A DNA stretch of 23,119 nucleotides from the NCBI GenBank assembly GCA_017609145.1, contig JAFCEM010000005.1, forward strand, positions 1 through 23,119, given 5' to 3'. The notes below the pieces were generated by a model. It ran no database searches, was not told where the DNA came from, and saw only the letters and a program-made list of their open reading frames with translations. The translations under genes were made by a program, and so were the position numbers. Each line of letters starts with the position of its first letter. Positions within the stretch are counted from its first letter, which is position 1. This DNA comes from Candidatus Aenigmatarchaeota archaeon. Its GTDB lineage: Archaea; Aenigmatarchaeota; Aenigmatarchaeia; QMZP01. Of the stretch, positions 15,607 to 23,119 are shown piece after piece.

Positions 15607-17897
15607 ACAGCAAGATGATAATTATTGTGCCTTTGGTGGCCATTGTTGCTTGCATATTCATGTCAACCATCAGCTCCGGTACGATTCCCCATCTCATAAA
15701 TTTTCAGGGCAGGCTGATTGATTCAAGCACAAATAAATATCTGAGCGGGACATACAACTTTTCGTTCTATATTTATAATGCCGCATCGGGCGGGAGCAAG
15801 CTCTGGTCAGAATCCCAGAACGTGGCAGTTAACAATGGACTTTATGATGTAATTCTTGGAACAACGAACAGCATAGACCTGGATTTCACGCAAGATTACT
15901 GGATTGTTGTAGAGGTTGAATCCGATGGTGAAATGAGCCCGCGCCAGAGACTGGCAAGTACCGGATATTCTTTCATGTCCCAGGACCTATCATGCACCGA
16001 CTGCATAGGAACCGCGGAGATATCCGATGTTTATACACTGAATACTGGTGATGAAGTAACCGGTGATCTGAACATCACGGCAGGCAGCGGCTATGTCAAC
16101 ATCTCAGCAGACGGCACAATAATAACAACAGGCAACGTCGGCATCGGCACGACAAACCCAAGCTATATGCTGGATGTAAATGGAAATGCAAGATTTACGA
16201 GTCCTATCATTGCAAATATTTCAGTCGTTGATACCCGCAATATAAATGATGCACCCACGGCATTCAACAATGAAGTTTCCTTTGAGTTCAAAACAAGAAG
16301 CACTGTGGGTGTTCCGGGTTCTGGTACTTACTCTGGTCAAATGACTATTGCACCATGGAGTGATAATAGTGGTGATGCAAGCCATCAGATTAATTTTAAT
16401 GAAGGTGGATTATACTGGAGACAAGGACAACCCAGTTCAGCTTCATGGGGGACATGGTATGAAATTTGGACTGAAGGAACTGATGGTTCGGGCTCGGGTC
16501 TGGATGCAGATAAGTTGGATGGAGCAGATTCAAGTTCTTATGATGACCAAACCCTGTCAGAAGTATTAACAACAGGAAATAATGCCGGCAATTTAGAAAT
16601 AATCAATGTGAATGGAATAAGATTGGGAAGCGCTTCAAGCCCAAGCAGCTGGCAAATATATGGTTCAGCCAATATGTACACATCGGGTTATTGGAGAGGG
16701 GATAGCGGGATTTATGTTGGTGATGACGAATATTTCTGGAGTGATGCAGAAGATAGGATTGCAACAACTGATGATTTCTATGTGCAGTCCGGCAGTAGCA
16801 ACACCTATCTCTATTCTGCTAACACATATCTTGGTGCTAGTTCTGGAGACAATATTTATTTAAGAGGTAATGTAATGACAGGAAACGGATTTAGGCTTGA
16901 GGGGGGAGGTTGTTTGCATGTTGGTGGAACATCAGACCCGGGTACTTGGGAGATGTATGTCACCGGACAATCCTATGTTTCTGATTATCTCCGTGCTGAT
17001 GGGGGTTTAACAACCGATTCAACAGATCCGGGGACTGGAAATGTCAGGGTTTCTGGAACTTTATATATGACCGATGGAACTGTTAGTGATGCAAATGTTA
17101 TTGAAACAAATTCTATTTATGACCCCGAAGATGATACAGTTCAGGTCAGCGACAATCTCTATTCCACCGGTTATTTGAAAGCAGGCACTATACGGGGGAA
17201 TGGTGACCTTTCAATCTATGGTTTTACATCAACTCTTACCTGGGCCGAAAGGGTAAGGGTATATGGAAACTTAGCTAACTGGGCTGTATATGGATTTGGT
17301 GGAGAATACGGTATCCGTGCAGACGGCTCAGTATACAACTTCTACGCGGGCGGTTCAGGAACTGATTACGGTACATTCACTGGGGGTCATACCACCAAGC
17401 TTGCGTCGGGATTCCCGACCAATATAAAACGGGGCATGATTGTTTCAACAACAGGAATTTCGGAACAGCGAAAAGATTCGGTTTCGAGTACAATAACAAC
17501 CATAAATGTTTCCAGCAAAGCAAACGACCCGACTGCTATAGGAGTATATGCAGGTGAGGATAAAACACCCAAAATGGAAAATTACTGGTATTACAATAAC
17601 ACACTAACAAAAGAGGTTCATGTAAAGGATGAAGGGGACGAATTTGCCATTGTAAATGCGGTGGGGGAAGGCGTTATATGGGTCACCAACATCAACGGGA
17701 ACGTCAAAAACGGTGATTTAATCACCACCTCGGAAATCCCGGGCTATGGGATGAAGCAGGGTGATGACCTGGTTCACAGCTATACGGTAGCCAAGGCAAC
17801 CGAGGAAGCCGACTGGGACAACATCAGGGAGTTCATTACTTTCAACGGCAAGAGGTACAAGAAGGCCCTGATATCATGCACATACCATGCAGGATGA
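15603..17897 (+). CDS. Secreted tail-fibre-like surface protein
   Basis: This 764-residue protein has an N-terminal signal segment (about residues 4-24, IIIVPLVAIVACIFM). Next comes a domain with NFQGRLIDSSTNKYLSG, FSFYIYNA and ASTGYSF (about 30-125), seen in many secreted proteins of uncultivated bacteria and archaea. The middle looks like phage tail fibre: GNVGIGTTNPSYMLDVNG (about 177-194) and LDADKLDGADSSSYDD (about 300-315) are stock fibre motifs. Long glycine-, serine- and tyrosine-rich beta repeats follow, and a final globular part (about 600-764) contains GEGVIWVTNINGNVKNGDLI. No peptidase S74 chaperone or membrane anchor is seen. The middle section uses more A/T-ending codons than either end, which suggests a mosaic. 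Likely a trimeric, fibrous adhesin; host-cell contact is a guess. Confidence 0.85.
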   Translation: MNSKMIIIVPLVAIVACIFMSTISSGTIPHLINFQGRLIDSSTNKYLSGTYNFSFYIYNAASGGSKLWSESQNVAVNNGLYDVILGTTNSIDLDFTQDYWIVVEVESDGEMSPRQRLASTGYSFMSQDLSCTDCIGTAEISDVYTLNTGDEVTGDLNITAGSGYVNISADGTIITTGNVGIGTTNPSYMLDVNGNARFTSPIIANISVVDTRNINDAPTAFNNEVSFEFKTRSTVGVPGSGTYSGQMTIAPWSDNSGDASHQINFNEGGLYWRQGQPSSASWGTWYEIWTEGTDGSGSGLDADKLDGADSSSYDDQTLSEVLTTGNNAGNLEIINVNGIRLGSASSPSSWQIYGSANMYTSGYWRGDSGIYVGDDEYFWSDAEDRIATTDDFYVQSGSSNTYLYSANTYLGASSGDNIYLRGNVMTGNGFRLEGGGCLHVGGTSDPGTWEMYVTGQSYVSDYLRADGGLTTDSTDPGTGNVRVSGTLYMTDGTVSDANVIETNSIYDPEDDTVQVSDNLYSTGYLKAGTIRGNGDLSIYGFTSTLTWAERVRVYGNLANWAVYGFGGEYGIRADGSVYNFYAGGSGTDYGTFTGGHTTKLASGFPTNIKRGMIVSTTGISEQRKDSVSSTITTINVSSKANDPTAIGVYAGEDKTPKMENYWYYNNTLTKEVHVKDEGDEFAIVNAVGEGVIWVTNINGNVKNGDLITTSEIPGYGMKQGDDLVHSYTVAKATEEADWDNIREFITFNGKRYKKALISCTYHAG

Positions 17898-17961
17898 GCC
17901 AAAAGGCAAAGCAACTGCAAGGTGCGGGAATCATTCTCACCATAAACTAAAGGAAGGGAAA

Positions 17962-20754
17962 ATGAAGGCGAAAACAATACTGGTAGTTATGATGGTTTTG
18001 TCAGTGTTTTTTCTAAGCGTGCGGCTTGCGTCTTCATACCCCCTGTCCAGTACCAATTACATCATAAGAAGCTGTGCGTTTACTGCTGGGCAGAATATAA
18101 GTTCTACCAGCTATAAGACAGACTTCTCAATGCTTGAACCTGTTATCTGGAACATGTCGCTATCGGAGAACCTCACCTATCTCGGGTTCAGCTACAGCCT
18201 TAACACTGAGCCCAACGTTTCAACGAGCAGCATTGATCCCAGCCCGCTGCACACCAATTCCACACTGAACTGCACGTTCAGAATGATGGAGCGCGACTGG
18301 TATACTAATCTGACGGTGAATCTGACGCTGTGGAGAGATAGCACCAAATATGGGGAATATGTCACCTATGCCGACCGCATGGCTCTCAGTGGCTTTGGTC
18401 TCATGGGCGGCGTGCAGGAAAAGGGCGAAACATGGCTCTGCTCCGTTGAGGGGATTGACGGCTTCGTTTATGGCAACATGACAAACTCCACAGGCATGGT
18501 TGTTTCCAATTCCCTACCCGAGGCAACCCATGTAAGGATAATTTCCAGCGACTATCCTTACAATTACACAACGAGCACCTTCAGGGGAGAATGGATATTC
18601 AGCGACCTTGACTCTGTTGACTCAAACCAGTCCACACAAATGAAATGGTACAAAGACGGGACAGAGGAATCAACAGCAGCGAACCAGAATATTCTCACAT
18701 CATCGAACACGTCAAAGGGCGAAACCTGGACGTTTTCCGTGAGGGTTAATGACGGAACCGACTGGGGCAACTGGAGGAACGCAAGCACAAGCATAGAGGA
18801 CACGGCACCCACGAGACCGACTTCCCTGTTCATAAGCCCCACAAGCGCCTGGAAAAACACAACCCTCACCGCAACAGCCGGCGGCTCAAGTGATGTTGAC
18901 GGAGATTCCATAACATACTATTATAAGTGGAATACCTCGCAGGGCGGACTGCTTCAGAACTGGTCGCAGAACACATCAATGGTTTGCAGCGGATACGCTG
19001 CATGCAATAAATCCGCTATTATATATGTCTGGGCCAAGGCAGTCACAGCGCCCGCGAATTCTTCGGACAGTGCCCACACGGAAAGGATAATAAAGAACTC
19101 CCCCCCGAACCAGCCTGCAGTAACACTGCCAACAAATCATATAACAACAGGAAACACGACAATACACTTTGAATTCTCAGCAACAGACCCCGATGCAGGC
19201 GACACGTTCAGGTATTATCTCTTCATCAACGGAACCTACAACTCCTCGACAACAACAAAAACACTTGAAGTTTCGAGTTTCGACGATGGCAACTACGAAT
19301 ATGTGATAATGGCATTTGACGGCACGGACAATTCAACCAACAGCACCACCAGATATTTCAATATAGATACATCGGGACCGTATTTTTCATCTGCAGAAAG
19401 ACAACCAGCAACCAACCACGAGGACGAGGAAGTAATGCTCAACATAACAGTAACATCCTGCAACACCATTGACACTGTATGGCTTGTGTGGAACGGCACG
19501 ATGAATTACACAGTCCACAGGAATGTGAGCACAGAATACTACATTAACATATCTGCGGGAAATTACACTGCCCATGACATAGTGTATTATGAATGGTGGG
19601 CAAACACAACAGCAGGGATTGAGAATTCAACCGGGAATTATTCATACACAATAGCAAACCAGATACCGACCATGCCATACCTGCCATCATTGAACGAGAC
19701 TTCGCCGATGAGGAAAGATATGCTCAACTGCACCGGGGATTCCTTTGCAGATGATGATGCAGAAGACAGCATGCAGGCCCAATACTATGAATGGTGGGTG
19801 AACAATGTAAGCGTGGGCATCAACACCAGAACCCTTCATACCACTTCTTTTGTAAGCAAGGGCGATACCGTCATCTGCTCCAGAAGGGTCAATGATGGTT
19901 ACGGTAATTCCTCATGGTACAACTCCACAAACATTGCTACAGTAGCCAATACACCACCCACAGTGACATCAGCTACCCTGATTCCAACCGTGGCATATAC
20001 CTACAGCACCTTTACATGCACCGGGCACGGGGCAGGTGATGTGGATAGTGATTCATTGAGGCACTACTATCTCTTCCAGGACCAGGACGGGATACTCAGA
20101 GGATGGACACGGAACAACACATACACTTGTACTGACCCGGGCTGTGATAACGGGGATACTTTCTCATGCCAGTACAAAGCCTTTGACGGGACTGACAATT
20201 CCACCGAGGTCACGTCAAACTATATAGTCATAGGCGAGGTGCACATAATCTGTGTGAGGCTGGTCCTGAACAATACCTACAACAACGTTTATACCCCGGT
20301 CACGGGGGGAATCAATGCAAGCCAGATTGGTTCAGAAACCACAACAATGTATCTCACACATTACTGGGGTGCTTCATACTACGATAATCTGGTAGCAGGG
20401 CTGATTACCACTACAGGATATGCGTTAAGGATGAGAAACCAGACAACTACACATTCCATACAACTTGAGCAACTGCTTTCGGGTTCTATGGTTCTATTGC
20501 CAGTGACTAAGGGCGACTGGAGAACCATCAATGACCAGGTAACGGCGATAGAGTCCGGGGATTTCATGATAAAAATAGCCCCGACATTCTCGTTCGGTAT
20601 GGGAATTTACTATCCGATAAAAATTGTACTGGCGTTCTCAGATATCGATATCCAGGGCGATCTGATACTCGAGCCCGGTCTGCATAAAATAGAAATACAG
20701 AGCAACAAGACAGCAAGCCAGAAGGCAGTTTATATAAGAAAATTAAGTGAATAG
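17962..20754 (+). CDS. Large secreted, heavily N-glycosylated Ig-like repeat protein
   Basis: ATG 17962 was chosen because it has GGAAGGG (17952-17958) before it and opens a classical signal peptide (MKAKTILVVMMVLSVFFL, cleavage near SSYP). The in-frame ATG at 17887 would put 25 hydrophilic residues in front and overlap the previous gene. The 930-residue product is a string of roughly 90-residue Ig/cadherin-like repeats. Recurrent features are PPxxPxxxLPT linkers, DxDGDSxxYYYKW or RHYYLF strands and VNDGTDWGN- or AFDGTDNST-type ends. I count about 45 N-x-S/T sequons, so the protein is probably densely N-glycosylated, like S-layer or sheath proteins. Paired cysteines occur within repeats. The C-terminal 130 residues differ and have no anchor. 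It lies 64 bases after the tail-fibre-like gene and is probably in its operon. Confidence 0.85.
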   Translation: MKAKTILVVMMVLSVFFLSVRLASSYPLSSTNYIIRSCAFTAGQNISSTSYKTDFSMLEPVIWNMSLSENLTYLGFSYSLNTEPNVSTSSIDPSPLHTNSTLNCTFRMMERDWYTNLTVNLTLWRDSTKYGEYVTYADRMALSGFGLMGGVQEKGETWLCSVEGIDGFVYGNMTNSTGMVVSNSLPEATHVRIISSDYPYNYTTSTFRGEWIFSDLDSVDSNQSTQMKWYKDGTEESTAANQNILTSSNTSKGETWTFSVRVNDGTDWGNWRNASTSIEDTAPTRPTSLFISPTSAWKNTTLTATAGGSSDVDGDSITYYYKWNTSQGGLLQNWSQNTSMVCSGYAACNKSAIIYVWAKAVTAPANSSDSAHTERIIKNSPPNQPAVTLPTNHITTGNTTIHFEFSATDPDAGDTFRYYLFINGTYNSSTTTKTLEVSSFDDGNYEYVIMAFDGTDNSTNSTTRYFNIDTSGPYFSSAERQPATNHEDEEVMLNITVTSCNTIDTVWLVWNGTMNYTVHRNVSTEYYINISAGNYTAHDIVYYEWWANTTAGIENSTGNYSYTIANQIPTMPYLPSLNETSPMRKDMLNCTGDSFADDDAEDSMQAQYYEWWVNNVSVGINTRTLHTTSFVSKGDTVICSRRVNDGYGNSSWYNSTNIATVANTPPTVTSATLIPTVAYTYSTFTCTGHGAGDVDSDSLRHYYLFQDQDGILRGWTRNNTYTCTDPGCDNGDTFSCQYKAFDGTDNSTEVTSNYIVIGEVHIICVRLVLNNTYNNVYTPVTGGINASQIGSETTTMYLTHYWGASYYDNLVAGLITTTGYALRMRNQTTTHSIQLEQLLSGSMVLLPVTKGDWRTINDQVTAIESGDFMIKIAPTFSFGMGIYYPIKIVLAFSDIDIQGDLILEPGLHKIEIQSNKTASQKAVYIRKLSE

Positions 20755-20760
20755 TATTCC

Positions 20761-21180
20761 ATGAAAAAGGTTCTTGCTGGCGGCTCATTTGTGCTGCCTC
20801 ACCAAGGTCATATATTCTTCCTGGAAAGAGCAAGGGAACTTGGAGACTATCTTGTTGTTGTGATAGCCAGTGATGAAACACTAAGAAAAAAGAAGAAGCC
20901 CCTGCTCCTGTCCGCGGAAAAGAGAAAGAAGCTCATAGAAAGACTTGGTATAGCAGACAAGGTCATAATAGGCAGTAGCTCGGATTTTCTTGAACCGGTG
21001 AGGAAGGAGCGACCGGACATCATAGTGCTGGGCTATGACCAGAGATTCAGCAAAGAGCTGCTAAAAAGAATTAAGGAAGAGCTTCCGAATTGCAAGATTG
21101 TCAGAATGCATTCAAAACTAAAGGGTTACAGCACAACATCTATCCTGAAAAAACTTGGCATAAAAAAACAAAATGGGTGA
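20761..21180 (+). CDS. ribL: Nucleotidyltransferase, probable archaeal FAD synthase (RibL-like)
   Basis: The 139 residues have the HxGH cytidylyltransferase fold. HQGH (H14, H17) lies in GGSFVLPHQGH, followed by FLERARELGDYLVVVIASDE, the LLSAEKRKKLIERL helix, IIVLGYDQ and a terminal YSTTSI. The order and length match archaeal FAD synthase RibL, which adenylylates FMN. LGYDQ and the AEKR helix fit RibL better than glycerol-3-phosphate cytidylyltransferase. The usual GTFD at the start is GSFV here, so the conserved Asp is replaced by Val, and activity should not be assumed. It follows the Ig-like gene by 6 bases and is probably cotranscribed, without an obvious functional link. Confidence 0.75.
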   Translation: MKKVLAGGSFVLPHQGHIFFLERARELGDYLVVVIASDETLRKKKKPLLLSAEKRKKLIERLGIADKVIIGSSSDFLEPVRKERPDIIVLGYDQRFSKELLKRIKEELPNCKIVRMHSKLKGYSTTSILKKLGIKKQNG

Positions 21181-21196
21181 CTAATCCAATCACCCA
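21162..21196 (-). terminator. Minus-strand hairpin plus T-tract terminator
   Basis: TGGGTGA (21174-21180) and TCACCCA (21190-21196) form a perfect 7-base stem with a 9-base loop. Read on the minus strand the hairpin is followed by TTTTGTTTTTTT (21173 down to 21162), the layout of an intrinsic terminator. It lies just after the acidic micro-ORF. On the plus strand it overlaps the ribL stop but has no T-run. Confidence 0.55.
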
Positions 21197-21199
21197 AAG

Positions 21200-21283
21200 T
21201 CAATAATCATCATCTTCGTAGTCATCATCTTCGTCATTGTCATCATTGACCTCAAACTCGTCCTCTTCGTCTTCCCAGAACAT
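21200..21283 (-). CDS. Acidic 27-residue micro-ORF
   Basis: ATG at 21283 to TGA at 21200-21202 encodes MFWEDEEDEFEVNDDN then DEDDDYEDDDY, with 18 Asp or Glu residues and no Lys or Arg. GGGGGGAG stands immediately before the ATG and could be a ribosome binding site, though spacing is very short. CATATAAAAT (minus strand, about 21324-21333) is a possible TATA box. A hairpin and T-tract follow closely. The minus-strand membrane-protein gene ends 75 bases upstream, so it could also be the last gene of that transcript. No homologue is recognised. Such acidic peptides could be nucleic-acid mimics or calcium binders, but low-complexity chance sequence cannot be excluded. Confidence 0.4.
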   Translation of the reverse strand: MFWEDEEDEFEVNDDNDEDDDYEDDDY

Positions 21284-21358
21284 ACTCCCCCCACAGAGAA
21301 ATTCATAACAAATCTGCAATAAAATTTTATATGACACTTTCATTTTTATAATTTTCGC

Positions 21359-21718
21359 CTATGGAAAAAGTGGGATATACATTCCATCAAAACGACTAAA
21401 CATAATATCAGATGCAGATGAATTTACAAATTTGCAGAATCTTTCGTATACCTCTTTCTCATCAAATGGTTTGCTGTCTCTTGGTACGGTGTTTGGCAAT
21501 CTTAAACTGTGTGCGAGGATAGTTGATAAATAATTGCGATCGAGCCCGAACATATTCTCTTTGTCCCTTTCCCAGCCACCCATATATTTTTTATCTTCTA
21601 TTCGGTTATACAGTGGAGTTGTGTTGATTCCCCGGATTCCATAATCATCTTTTGCTTCTTCACATGAAACCGCTGAGGTCGAGTTTGGTGCAGAATTCTG
21701 TTTGGGAGCCCAGGCAGA
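21359..21718 (-). pseudogene. Downstream, frameshifted part of the four-helix membrane protein
   Basis: In the frame next to that of the membrane-protein gene, codons are open from 21718 to TAG at 21359-21361 and read like ordinary protein, for example CEEAKDDYGIRGINTTPLYN and FDEKEVYERFCKFVN. The only start codon is an ATG at 21583, which would leave out about 30 coding-like residues. Removing one base near 21663-21667 joins this to the preceding frame just where that gene stops (LSGF then CEEAK), giving a protein of about 365 residues. Either a disabling mutation, an assembly indel or a recoding site explains it. The domain would be extracytoplasmic or at least soluble. Family not recognised. 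Confidence 0.5.
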
Positions 21719-22454
21719 TTACGTTCTGGTTACTTGTCTGGCCTATTACTATCGGAGGGTTGATGCTGTTGAAAATATACATACCGCTTATGCTTTCCCC
21801 GCAGCCCTGTTCATATGCAGCTTTCATTGTAGGGTTATTGTATGGTGATGGTATTGAGCCCGTAAGAACGTCTATATTTGAGTAGAGGCTGTTTACCAGC
21901 GCCTGGCAGCTGGCAGACATATCATCCATGTCCATGCCAGTCATATCACCTATCATTGAGTTTACCTCGTTTTCAAATGTCGGAAATCCTGTAAAGTTTA
22001 TGAGCGAAAATATCAGAAAACCACAAAAAAGAGCAATCCCTATAATCCTTGTCGGTGTTATTACCTTCAATGGTCCGTCCTTTTTAAGGGCCTTTATCTT
22101 GTTCTGGAAGTGTTCCACCCGATTCTCAAATCCGCCAATCAGCCCGGGCATCCTGTAGGATATTATGTTCAGGGCAATTGCAAAAACAATCCCTGATATA
22201 AGTCCTCCTATGAACATCTTGGCAAAGGAAGCCATCGGGATTCCGTCTATTGGTATAAGAACACCAAGGCCAATGCCTGCTATGATTGATACGAAACCAA
22301 GGCCTATTCTGATGGGCCATTTAAGATACCATCGCAAAAAGCCTCTATAACCCATCATGGCAATTGAACCAAAGAACAATATCCAGACAATATACCATAA
22401 TATATTAAGATAGGGCATAAATGACAGCAGACCGCTTATGTCAGGCATGACCAT
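21660..22454 (-). CDS. Four-helix membrane protein with C-terminal soluble domain (apparently frameshifted)
   Basis: The 264 residues show four transmembrane segments: about 17-35 (LNILWYIVWILFFGSIAMM), 48-68, 77-98 (IGGLISGIVFAIALNIISY) and 132-152 (IIGIALFCGFLIFSLI). A charged loop (FENRVEHFQNKIKALKKDG) lies between the third and fourth. A soluble region from about 155 contains four cysteines that could form disulfides outside the cell. The ORF ends at TGA 21660-21662, but coding-like sequence continues in the next frame to 21359, so the intact protein was probably about 100 residues longer. ATG 22454 is supported by a TATA-like CAAATAAATAAG about 24 bases upstream. I do not recognise the family. 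It diverges from threonine synthase. Confidence 0.7.
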   Translation of the reverse strand: MVMPDISGLLSFMPYLNILWYIVWILFFGSIAMMGYRGFLRWYLKWPIRIGLGFVSIIAGIGLGVLIPIDGIPMASFAKMFIGGLISGIVFAIALNIISYRMPGLIGGFENRVEHFQNKIKALKKDGPLKVITPTRIIGIALFCGFLIFSLINFTGFPTFENEVNSMIGDMTGMDMDDMSASCQALVNSLYSNIDVLTGSIPSPYNNPTMKAAYEQGCGESISGMYIFNSINPPIVIGQTSNQNVICLGSQTEFCTKLDLSGFM

Positions 22455-22469
22455 ACAATATTATTGTAT
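22453..22469. promoter_or_regulatory. Palindrome over the start of the membrane-protein gene, putative operator
   Basis: ATACAAT-ATT-ATTGTAT is a perfect 7-base inverted repeat with a 3-base spacer that includes two bases of the minus-strand start codon. It sits at the expected transcription start, a classic site for a repressor. Chance in AT-rich DNA is possible. Confidence 0.35.
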
Positions 22470-22473
22470 TCGC

Positions 22474-22487
22474 CCTTATTTATTTGG
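22474..22487. promoter_or_regulatory. Shared TATA element for the divergent membrane-protein and threonine synthase genes
   Basis: CCTTATTTATTTGG is TATA-like on both strands. It lies about 27 bases before ATG 22508 and about 26 bases before the minus-strand ATG at 22454, so one AT-rich element may direct both transcripts. Confidence 0.4.
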
Positions 22488-22507
22488 CGCTGCGATAAAA
22501 TAATCAT

Positions 22508-23119
22508 ATGCACGAAAATGGGATTGTCTGTTCCGGATGCGGCAGGAAATACCCACTCGGTGAGATAATTTTCCGCTGCGGTGAATGCGGCAGTTCCCTG
22601 GAAATAGCTTTTGATTATACCACTCTCAAAAAACGGTTAACTGTAGCCAAGCTGCGCAGCCGGCCTTTCAACCATGTGCGCTATTTCGAATTATATCCAG
22701 TGAGAAACCCGCTCTCGATACAGGAAGGAGGAACACCGCTTGTCAGAAGCAGGAATCTTGAGAGCGAGCTCAAGCTGGGTTTTGAGCTCTGGTTCAAGTA
22801 TGAGGCACAGAACCCGACCGGTTCGTTCAAGGACCGCGGTTCATCCGTAGAGGTTGCAAGGGCATTGGAGGTTGTTGGCAAGAAAGGCAACCCATTCAAA
22901 AGTGTTGTCTGCGCCTCAACGGGTAACATGGGCGCAAGCGTTGCTGCCTACTCGGCCGTTGCTGGTATCAATTGCACGATATTCACCCCAAGAGATGCTG
23001 TTGGCACAAAGATAGAACAGATACTTGCATACGGTGCAAGGGTCTACAGGACGAGCGGTGATTATACAAAGACTGCAGAACTTGTCGAACTCGCCTCTAG
23101 GGAACATGGTGCTTATCTT
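22508..23119 (+). CDS. thrC: Threonine synthase, N-terminal part (truncated by window end)
   Basis: ATG 22508 opens a frame of 204 codons that runs off the right edge. Threonine synthase converts O-phosphohomoserine to threonine with PLP. A zinc-ribbon-like N-terminus (CSGCG and CGECG, about residues 8-36) is typical of archaeal and plant-type enzymes. EGGTPLVRSRNL is the standard entry to the fold II PLP domain. GSFKDRG contains the PLP-binding Lys, and STGNMGASVAAYSAVAGI is the phosphate/asparagine loop, with FTPRDAVGTKIEQILAYGARV after it. Related PLP enzymes such as cysteate synthase share this layout, so the name is likely but not certain. The gene diverges from the membrane protein. Confidence 0.85.
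   Translation, partial: MHENGIVCSGCGRKYPLGEIIFRCGECGSSLEIAFDYTTLKKRLTVAKLRSRPFNHVRYFELYPVRNPLSIQEGGTPLVRSRNLESELKLGFELWFKYEAQNPTGSFKDRGSSVEVARALEVVGKKGNPFKSVVCASTGNMGASVAAYSAVAGINCTIFTPRDAVGTKIEQILAYGARVYRTSGDYTKTAELVELASREHGAYL

Noticed and set aside
21200..21260. Simple trinucleotide repeat (CATCATCTTCGT-like) as a microsatellite
   Set aside because: The pattern is explained by Asp and Glu codons of the minus-strand acidic ORF and is not a regular repeat.
1..23119. CRISPR arrays, tRNA genes, rRNA genes or insertion sequences
   Set aside because: No regularly spaced repeats, cloverleaf, rRNA segment or transposase motif was seen on either strand by reading.

Overview
The window looks archaeal. 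It encodes a TFB with a zinc ribbon and two cyclin folds, a Hef/FANCM-family helicase and a separate XPF/Hef-type nuclease, an archaeal-type FAD synthase candidate, and a protein with an N-terminal type IV pilin-like (class III) signal segment. TATA boxes commonly lie about 24-30 bases before the start codon, which points to leaderless transcripts. The giant secreted proteins with CGNG-type cysteine modules, fibre-like segments and many N-glycosylation sequons resemble those of uncultivated DPANN-type archaea. That placement is inference; no rRNA or ribosomal protein gene is present to fix it.

Layout. 1-6994 (+): the 3' end of an unknown gene, a broken small hydrophobic ORF, a 668-aa pilin-signal surface protein, and a 1513-aa secreted cysteine-rich protein, apparently one surface operon. 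7017-8816 (-): a type I membrane surface protein with cysteine-rich modules, convergent with that operon. 8854-9543 (+): XPF/Hef nuclease, divergent from it. 9548-12475 (-): GGDEF protein, CTP synthase and a retropepsin-like protein. 12523-15084 (+): Hef helicase and TFB, each with its own promoter. 15085-15402: AT-rich regulatory stretch with a long inverted repeat and a possible gene remnant. 15403-21180 (+): a winged-helix regulator overlapping a tail-fibre-like secreted protein, then a heavily glycosylated Ig-like surface protein, then a RibL-like nucleotidyltransferase. 21162-22454 (-): a four-helix membrane protein apparently split by a frameshift, then a 27-codon acidic micro-ORF, ending at a hairpin plus T-tract. 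22508-23119 (+): the start of threonine synthase.

How the genes work together. Two blocks make very large exported proteins (442-8816 and 15603-20754), interleaved with information-processing and nucleotide genes. The second block is headed by a small DNA-binding protein whose upstream region has operator-like repeats, so it may be a regulated adhesin or cell-surface module. The helicase and nuclease that form one Hef polypeptide in many Euryarchaeota are separate here, about 3 kb apart. The GGDEF protein is unusual for an archaeon and looks imported. The most novel parts are the surface modules, the GGDEF gene and the acidic micro-ORF.
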